Assembly (NCBI GenBank): GCA_002502605.1
Contig: DAPR01000071.1
Span: 1,612 to 11,176 of the forward strand
From: Euryarchaeota archaeon UBA258
GTDB lineage: Archaea; Thermoplasmatota; Poseidoniia; Poseidoniales; Poseidoniaceae
Length of the DNA: 9,565 bases
Direction: 5' to 3'
The translations under genes were made by a program, and so were the position numbers. The notes below the pieces were generated by a model, which ran no database searches, was not told the origin of the DNA, and was given only the letters and a program-made list of their open reading frames with translations. Shown one piece after another: positions 4,335-9,565 of this stretch. The stretch's first letter is position 1; every line of letters starts with the position of its first letter.

Positions 4335-5876
4335 ATGCAGTGCGGCTCGTGCATGGAGGAGATTCCAAATGACAGCATCTTCTGTCCAGAGTGCGGCGCC
4401 CGTCAAGAAATCTCCCGTGCTGGTAGTTTTGCCAACACAGGCTCAGTTGGACTGGGAGGTCAAGAAGTCACAGGCGGCCGAAACTTTGGTGTTGTCTCAG
4501 GCGAAGCAGTTCGTCAACAACGAGACACACAACAAGGCCAAGCCGGAGGACTTCCTCCTGAAGTGTTGCAACAAATCGCCATGGGCGTTCAGCAACAACA
4601 GAACATCCCGCAAGGACAACTCCCGCCTCAACAAGGCATGCCTCCAAACCAAATGGGGCAATTCCCACCTAATCAGGGAATACCACCAAACCAAATGAAT
4701 CAATTCCCGCCAAATCAAGGCCTCCCCCCTCAACAAGGAATGCCACCGAACCAAATGGGTCAATTTCCTCCCCAAAATCAGCCCAATGTGGTTGGTGGAG
4801 GTCGCTCGGATCTACCGCAACAAACCAGAGGACCAAGCCTGTCCAGTGGAGCGATACCCCAAAAGAACCCTGCAAATGTTACACCGTTCAACCCAGGAGG
4901 CACCATGGTGGCCAACAACCCATCTGCCTCGCCAACTGATGCAATGGTAAATCGACTTGCAGAGGCCGAACGTGCGATGAAGGACGAGCGAAGAAGTCAA
5001 TGGCTCAACATGAATCAAACGCCAGCAACAAATGTGCTGGCTTCACTTGGAGCAGAACTACCATCCCACCTCAGAGGAGATGCACCTAATCCAGCAAAGG
5101 AAGTCATGGCGGGGGCCCTCGGTCAAGGCCCGTCAAACGCACCTGATGAAGCACTCCTTAGAAGAATGTGCGAGGTCGCTGTACGACGAGTCGCTCGAAA
5201 GCGAGGGGTCGCAGTCGAAACCCCACAGGCCAAGAGCGAAGGTTCAGAATTAACAATCAACGTCACCTATGTTGACGACGGACGTGTTCTCGACACGCCA
5301 GACGACCTCAAGCAGGCCTTTGAGCATGCCATTCAAACCGAATTGGCGCTCAAAGGATTCGACCTCACACCGGTGCTTACCATTTTCCGATCAAAGGATG
5401 GTGAAGTCGAAAATCTAGGCGACGATGCTGAAGACGATGAAGAAATGTTTGCATGCGAAATCTGCGACGGCTTAGTCAAAGAAAGCGACAATGAATGCCC
5501 ACACTGTGGAGCAATGTTCGAAGATGAAGAAGTGGAAGTTGCAGAATCTCCAAAGAAAGGCGGACCACCCGGCCGTTCTTCGGGACCTCCTGGACCAAGC
5601 AAATCCGGTGGACCTCCAAAGAAGAGTGGCGGACCTCCTGGACCAAGCAAATCCGGTGGACCACCAAAGAAGAGTGGCGGGCCTCCTGGACCAAGCAAAT
5701 CTGGTGGACCTCCAAAGCGTTCCGGGCCCCCTGGACCAAGCAAATCCGGTGGACCTCCAAAGAAAAGCGGTGGACCCCCAGGGCCAAGCAAATCTGGAGG
5801 ACCTCCAAAGCGTTCTGGCCCTCCAAAGGGTGGACCTGGCGGCGGACCGCCCGGACCAAAACGTGGCCCTCGTTGA
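4335..5876 (+). CDS. Double zinc-ribbon protein with long low-complexity regions
   Basis: The product is 513 residues from the ATG at 4335. An N-terminal zinc ribbon has Cys at 3, 6, 17 and 20 (CGSC...CPEC). A Gln/Pro-rich segment with repeated PPNQMGQFPPNQG follows (about 96-150). Next come a low-complexity linker and a compact, probably folded region (about 269-353) with a helix rich in Arg (RRMCEVAVRRVARKRG) and the strand ELTINVTYVDDG. After an acidic stretch (DDAEDDEE) there is a second Cys4 ribbon at 374, 377, 388 and 391 (CEIC...CPHC), another acidic stretch, and a basic Gly-Pro-Ser-Lys tail of tandem units (417-494 and on). Such ribbons bind zinc and commonly mediate protein or nucleic-acid contacts. 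The basic tail could bind RNA or DNA, and the architecture suggests an intrinsically disordered scaffold. I do not recognise a named family. The helicase gene follows after 19 nt, so the two are probably one operon; a partner or recruiter role for the helicase is inference. Confidence 0.9.
   Translation: MQCGSCMEEIPNDSIFCPECGARQEISRAGSFANTGSVGLGGQEVTGGRNFGVVSGEAVRQQRDTQQGQAGGLPPEVLQQIAMGVQQQQNIPQGQLPPQQGMPPNQMGQFPPNQGIPPNQMNQFPPNQGLPPQQGMPPNQMGQFPPQNQPNVVGGGRSDLPQQTRGPSLSSGAIPQKNPANVTPFNPGGTMVANNPSASPTDAMVNRLAEAERAMKDERRSQWLNMNQTPATNVLASLGAELPSHLRGDAPNPAKEVMAGALGQGPSNAPDEALLRRMCEVAVRRVARKRGVAVETPQAKSEGSELTINVTYVDDGRVLDTPDDLKQAFEHAIQTELALKGFDLTPVLTIFRSKDGEVENLGDDAEDDEEMFACEICDGLVKESDNECPHCGAMFEDEEVEVAESPKKGGPPGRSSGPPGPSKSGGPPKKSGGPPGPSKSGGPPKKSGGPPGPSKSGGPPKRSGPPGPSKSGGPPKKSGGPPGPSKSGGPPKRSGPPKGGPGGGPPGPKRGPR
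4620..4784 (+). repeat. Coding Gln/Pro-rich repeat
   Basis: About three imperfect copies of a 13-residue pattern, PPNQMGQFPPNQG and its variants IPPNQMNQFPPNQG and MPPNQMGQFPPQNQ, lie inside the zinc-ribbon protein. The copies differ at several wobble positions, so the repeat is not very recent. It encodes a prion-like, probably disordered segment. Confidence 0.75.
5583..5816 (+). repeat. Coding tandem repeat, five units of 48 or 45 bp
   Basis: Units start at 5583, 5631, 5679, 5724 and 5772 and encode GPPGPSKSGGPPKKSG or the shorter form GPPGPSKSGGPPKRS. The third and fifth units lack one Gly codon and end in Lys-Arg-Ser rather than Lys-Lys-Ser-Gly. The nucleotide copies are close but differ at wobble bases. 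The peptide is basic and Pro/Gly-rich, so it will be disordered, and it is prone to copy-number change. Confidence 0.9.
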
Positions 5877-5895
5877 AACGCATAGATGATGATCC

Positions 5896-8682
5896 ATGTC
5901 AACTCCACTCCCTGAGTTCGGTAACATCAGATTCACTGGAACATTGCGTCCTTCACAAGCGGCAGCCACTTCAATCATACAACCTCAACTTGACAACGGC
6001 GAGAAGAGGCTCCACATCGTCGCTCCCCCAGGCTCTGGAAAAACCATTCTTGGCCTCTATGTTTGGGCCGACCTGATCAAAAAACCCGCACTAGTGCTTT
6101 CTCCCAATTCTGCGATTCAAGCACAATGGGCAGCTCGGACATCGTTGTTCGACCTCAACGGAAAGGATGCGCACATCAGCACCGACCCAAAAAAACCCGG
6201 ATTGCTGACTTCATTAACCTATCAAGCAGTGACCATGCCCCGCAAGGGTGGAGAAGATCTCGACCATGTTGCTCTTCAATTATGGGCTGAAAAACTCATG
6301 ACAGACGGCCAGGCAGATGACCACGAATCTGCCCTTGCTTGGCAAAAAAGCCTTGAGGATTCTAACAAGAAGTATTACACCTCTCGGTTGAAGACATACC
6401 GCAAAAAAGTTCGGGATGATTTTGCTAAAAATGGCAATGCCATGTGGACATTACACGAAAGTGCCAAAGCGAATTTAATGCGTCTGAAAGAGGTGGGCAT
6501 TGGCCTCATCATACTGGATGAATGCCATCACCTCATGCATCATTGGGGTCGGATTTTGGCGGAAGTGAAGGAATTCTTTGACGATCCAGTTGTGCTTGGA
6601 TTAACCGCAACCCCGCCCGACACTGAGGAAATCGATAATGAGGATTCTCAGAGGTATGAAGCGTTTTTTGGACCAGTTGATTATGAAGTGCCAGTTCCCG
6701 CATTAGTGAGGCATGAAAATCTAGCACCTTACCAAGACTTGTGCTACTTCGTTCGCCCTGCCTCACACGAATTGAAGTACATTGCTGGAGTTGACGAGGA
6801 ATTCGAAACCTTGCTCAATGACTTGCGAAAAACCCGTGAATCCACCTCGAAAAATCGAGTTCCAACCCTTGATGATTGGATATACAATAGCCTAGACAAG
6901 CGCACAAACCACAAAGGTGAATCCCTGTCTTGGCAAAAATTTCGGTCCAAGAATGAAAAGTTCGCTGACAATGCGAGGCGATTTCTGATCGGTCATGGTC
7001 GATCGCTTCCAGATGGTGTACCACCAATTGCTATGCGACCGAACGATGAATCATGGTCTCGAATGAGCATGCTTCGCTCGGTGCTGGACCGCTATGTTCG
7101 CTATGGCTTACGCCTGTCGAAGAGCAAAGAAGATCACAAATTGGCTGAATCTGTGATTGCTCGACTCCGCATGTTGGGCATCCAAATCACAGAAACTGGT
7201 TCAAGACCATGCGCCTCTCCAGTTGGCCGAGTCATGGCCTATGCCTCTTCGAAAGTGGAAGCCCTTACAGAAATCATCAACGTCGAGATGCAAACGTTGG
7301 GCCCAAACATCCGTGCTGTCGTGGTCACTGATTTCGAAAAGACATCCGCCACCGCTCTTGTAGAAGGAGTCCTTGACAAGGAAGCTGGTGGCGCCATCGC
7401 TGTGTTCCGCGCACTGGTAAAGAATGCTGCAGGCGATTACTTGGACCCGATCCTCATGACGGGCAGCACCGTGCTTGTCGACGATGATCTTGCACCAAAA
7501 TTCATCGAACGTGCGGAGCAATGGATCAAAGAACGATCGTTGGAGGTCACATTCAGTGACCAAATTCATGAAGGTTATCATGAAATTCACGGAAAAGGAA
7601 AGCATTGGGTGCCACGGTATTATTCATTGATGATCACCGAATTCTTCCAAGAAGGATTCACCCGATGCCTCGTTGGCACCCGAGGACTGCTCGGTGAAGG
7701 ATGGGACGCTTCGAGAATCAACGTTCTGGTTGACATGACCACCGTCACAACAAGCATGAGCATCAATCAATTACGAGGACGTTCAATACGATTGGATAAG
7801 CAATGGAAGGAAAAGGTGGCAAACAACTGGGACATCGTTTGCGTTGCAGACGAGTTCACCAAAGGATTCGATGACTATCAACGCTTCAAGCAAAAGCACA
7901 AACAATTGTACGGCGTTTGCGATGACGGAGCGATCGAAAAGGGCGTTGGCCATGTCCATGCAGCCTTCAACGACGTTCGTCCGGAAGGCATCAGTGAAGG
8001 AATGGCGATGTTCAATGAAGAGATGCTGCGTCGAGCAAGAACCCGTGGACACACCCGTGAACTTTGGGGCATTGGTCAACCGTTTGCCGCTGAAGCGAAG
8101 CCTGCAGTCGAAGCAAAAGCATCAATCGGTTTTTCCAATGGATTCAAATTTGGACCCGAAAAGAAGGTGTGGACCGACGCATCATTGACTCAAGCCATTG
8201 CCCAAGCCATTGTCGATTCACTTTGTGAACTTGGAGAAATGACCCATATCGCAAGGCCTTCAGGAGGCGATCGGGGAGGCGGATGGATTCGTTATCACCT
8301 GCAAAATTCGACCACCGATGAAGCCAAGATGTTCAGCGATGCTCTTGCAGAAGTCCTCGGCCCACTCGATAAGCCAAGGTATGTGATTCAACGTTCATCC
8401 AAATTTTTTGATGAAACTTGGCTCTCGAAACTCATGCCCGAGGTGGTCGCAGTGTTCCTTCGTAAGCAGAGGGTTTCCGTCATGATGTACCACACAGTCC
8501 CTTCATGCCTAGCCAATACAAAGGAGAGGGCTGCTGTCTTTGAGAAGCACTGGAATATCCATGTGAGCCCGGGGGTCGTGACGTATGCAAGGAGTGGCAA
8601 TGGCCGCCAATTGGTTGAATACGCCCAATTACAGGGGCTTGTTCCTGACGTGGGCATCCACGAAAAGTTGGTCCACCAGTGA
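5896..8682 (+). CDS. SF2 DEAD/DEAH-type helicase, 928 residues
   Basis: This is an ATP-dependent nucleic-acid translocase or helicase. RecA-like domain 1 shows a Q-motif-like RPSQ (18-21), Walker A APPGSGKT (43-50), motif Ia LVLSPNSAIQAQWAA, Ib LTSLTYQAVT, motif II ILDECHH (206-212) and motif III GLTATPP (235-241). About 100 helical residues sit between Ib and II. Domain 2 starts near GRVMAYASSKVEAL and contains motif V GTRGLLGEGWDA (594-605) and motif VI QLRGRSIRLD (625-634). Between the two RecA domains lies an insert of about 180 residues (after VPVPALVRHENLAPYQDL). The C-terminal domain (about 745-928) ends with FEKHWNIHVSPGVVTYARSG and has no nuclease motif I recognise. The whole layout, including the insert and the C-terminal domain, resembles large helicases I recall from Actinobacteria, so transfer between bacteria and archaea is possible. 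The ATG at 5896 follows the zinc-ribbon stop by 19 nt; the upstream ATG at 5886 is in another frame and closes quickly. The stop lies 2 bp from that of a converging gene. The cellular role (repair, defence or RNA work) is not known. Confidence 0.93.
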   Translation: MSTPLPEFGNIRFTGTLRPSQAAATSIIQPQLDNGEKRLHIVAPPGSGKTILGLYVWADLIKKPALVLSPNSAIQAQWAARTSLFDLNGKDAHISTDPKKPGLLTSLTYQAVTMPRKGGEDLDHVALQLWAEKLMTDGQADDHESALAWQKSLEDSNKKYYTSRLKTYRKKVRDDFAKNGNAMWTLHESAKANLMRLKEVGIGLIILDECHHLMHHWGRILAEVKEFFDDPVVLGLTATPPDTEEIDNEDSQRYEAFFGPVDYEVPVPALVRHENLAPYQDLCYFVRPASHELKYIAGVDEEFETLLNDLRKTRESTSKNRVPTLDDWIYNSLDKRTNHKGESLSWQKFRSKNEKFADNARRFLIGHGRSLPDGVPPIAMRPNDESWSRMSMLRSVLDRYVRYGLRLSKSKEDHKLAESVIARLRMLGIQITETGSRPCASPVGRVMAYASSKVEALTEIINVEMQTLGPNIRAVVVTDFEKTSATALVEGVLDKEAGGAIAVFRALVKNAAGDYLDPILMTGSTVLVDDDLAPKFIERAEQWIKERSLEVTFSDQIHEGYHEIHGKGKHWVPRYYSLMITEFFQEGFTRCLVGTRGLLGEGWDASRINVLVDMTTVTTSMSINQLRGRSIRLDKQWKEKVANNWDIVCVADEFTKGFDDYQRFKQKHKQLYGVCDDGAIEKGVGHVHAAFNDVRPEGISEGMAMFNEEMLRRARTRGHTRELWGIGQPFAAEAKPAVEAKASIGFSNGFKFGPEKKVWTDASLTQAIAQAIVDSLCELGEMTHIARPSGGDRGGGWIRYHLQNSTTDEAKMFSDALAEVLGPLDKPRYVIQRSSKFFDETWLSKLMPEVVAVFLRKQRVSVMMYHTVPSCLANTKERAAVFEKHWNIHVSPGVVTYARSGNGRQLVEYAQLQGLVPDVGIHEKLVHQ

Positions 8683-8684
8683 CT

Positions 8685-9565
8685 TCAATTTGCACAATCG
8701 CTGCACTGGAAGGTCATACCTTTGTGTGCGCTGCAGAACCTTCGGCGGCAATCAAAGCAGCGGAAATCAAAGGATGTTACTCCGGTGTCACATGAGGGGT
8801 GGGCGCATTGATTGGACTCATCTTCTCCGACCGGCCTTGAAGTGGTTGTGGCAACTTTTGGTTGAATTGGTTTTGCAGATTCAAAGAATGCTGCTGCTTC
8901 ATCTTGCATTTGCTGCAAGCGATTCTCGCTTGATCCTGCTGGCCTCAAATTGGTGTTTGGGTCGGAGGGGTTTGGCACATTTCTGCTCAGCATGCCCCCC
9001 GAATTGGATGCCGCGGTGGCTGCAGTAGCCCCAACAGCGGCTGCACCAGCTGCGAGCCCTAGACTTTGCAACACAACTGGATGAGCCATGAATTTGTTCG
9101 CAGCACCTGCGGTCATGAAACCACTTGAGCGAAGCATGTTCTCAGCGTCATACACATTCGACACGTTTCGATTCATGTTTAATGTCTCAATGACCCGCTT
9201 ATACCCAGCAATCCGAGAGGGCGACATGTTGTTTTTAGATTTGCGGGAAGGACCTCTTCTTTGCTGAGTTTGCCGGCCGACTGAATGGCCGACTGCGCCC
9301 CCAGCCATTCCTGGAATCACCATCATTCCACCGCCGCCAAAGCCGCCCCCGCCTCTGCCTGCACCAGCATTCTGAGTGGGCGTTGGATACCCTTGGGAAC
9401 CACCCGGCACGAACGTATCGTACTGTGCTTGCCCGTCTTGTGGAGAAACATCGATGCGCTGAGGGCGGAGCCCTTTGAGCATACCACCGGTCTTCATCGT
9501 CACGCCCGGGGATTTGGAAGTAAGCATGATCACAAGTGCAGGTACAGATAACACAGCGAAACAAA
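8685..9565 (-). CDS. Probable membrane-anchored Gly-rich protein with C-terminal AN1-like zinc finger, 5' end outside window
   Basis: The frame is open to the right edge (first full codon at 9563). A GTG at 9554 is possible as a start but cuts into a hydrophobic run, CFAVLSVPALVIMLT, that looks like a membrane segment, so the true start is probably beyond the window. Numbering from that GTG, a Gly-rich stretch follows (about 64-89). Next come a basic patch (RQTQQRRGPSRKSK), a helical region (111-156, SPSRIAGYKRVIETLNMNRN onward) and an Ala-rich hydrophobic segment (about 160-183) that might be a second membrane helix. The protein ends with a zinc finger using C250, C255, C266, C269, C274, H277, C284 and C287. 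The spacing C-x2-C-x4-C-x2-H matches the heart of AN1 fingers, but the first pair is spaced by four and the last two ligands are C-x2-C rather than H-x-C. AN1 fingers occur in archaea and eukaryotes, often in stress or ubiquitin-linked proteins; the role here is unknown. It converges on the helicase gene. Confidence 0.85.
   Translation of the reverse strand, partial: CFAVLSVPALVIMLTSKSPGVTMKTGGMLKGLRPQRIDVSPQDGQAQYDTFVPGGSQGYPTPTQNAGAGRGGGGFGGGGMMVIPGMAGGAVGHSVGRQTQQRRGPSRKSKNNMSPSRIAGYKRVIETLNMNRNVSNVYDAENMLRSSGFMTAGAANKFMAHPVVLQSLGLAAGAAAVGATAATAASNSGGMLSRNVPNPSDPNTNLRPAGSSENRLQQMQDEAAAFFESAKPIQPKVATTTSRPVGEDESNQCAHPSCDTGVTSFDFRCFDCRRRFCSAHKGMTFQCSDCAN

Noticed and set aside
5583..5816. Regular 45-48 bp repetition resembling a CRISPR array
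   Set aside because: There are no unique spacers between conserved repeats. The whole unit repeats, stays in frame, and varies at wobble positions, so it is a coding tandem repeat.
5333..5978. Several long open frames on the minus strand and in another plus frame across the Gly/Pro repeat region
   Set aside because: They arise because the tandem GGPP-coding repeat lacks stops in other frames. The products are low-complexity, while the plus-strand frame from 4335 has zinc ribbons and its own ribosome binding site.
6533..7605. Minus-strand frames within the helicase gene
   Set aside because: They are shadows of a gene with a complete set of helicase motifs on the plus strand.
5896..8682. Helicase as a component of a named defence system or a type III restriction enzyme
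   Set aside because: No nuclease, methylase or phospholipase motif is visible in it or in its neighbours, so a named system cannot be supported.

Overview
The window most likely comes from an uncultivated archaeon. A marine Group II euryarchaeon (Poseidoniales) is my best guess, but this is inference. The clues are an N-terminal Cys4 zinc ribbon joined to long low-complexity Gln/Pro and Gly-Pro-Lys tracts, an AN1-like zinc finger on a probable membrane protein, Shine-Dalgarno-type start sites without clear bacterial -35/-10 promoters, and isoprenoid-condensing enzymes. No rRNA, tRNA, transposase, integrase or CRISPR array was seen. Family assignments come from reading motifs and from memory of related proteins, not from a search.

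Region by region: (1) 1-1487, plus strand: a tight cassette made of the 3' part of a small conserved protein, a CX5R (dual-specificity/tyrosine type) phosphatase whose ATG directly abuts the preceding stop, and a 203-residue protein I do not recognise. A doubtful 64-codon ORF follows. (2) 1568-4120, minus strand: two members of the squalene/phytoene synthase superfamily, transcribed in the order squalene synthase-like (4120 to 3098), then phytoene or presqualene-diphosphate synthase-like (2866 to 1568). Both keep both Asp-rich metal-binding motifs. They are separated by about 230 bp with a possible internal promoter. (3) 4121-4334: a divergent intergenic region full of inverted repeats. One perfect 6-bp hairpin holds the Shine-Dalgarno sequence of the squalene synthase-like gene in its loop. 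(4) 4335-8682, plus strand: a double zinc-ribbon, largely disordered protein, followed after 19 bp by a 928-residue SF2 helicase. (5) 8685 to the right edge, minus strand: a probable membrane-anchored, Gly-rich protein ending in an AN1-like zinc finger. It converges on the helicase with only 2 bp between the stop codons.

The two condensing enzymes probably supply squalene and/or C40 carotenoid precursors, but no desaturase or cyclase is present to show which. The zinc-ribbon protein and helicase look like a two-gene operon acting on nucleic acid. The helicase resembles a family I recall mainly from Actinobacteria, so horizontal transfer is possible. I do not see a recognised defence system. 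The observations most worth follow-up are the structured leader of the squalene synthase-like gene, the zinc-ribbon/helicase pair, and the 93-residue N-terminal extension of the phytoene synthase-like enzyme.
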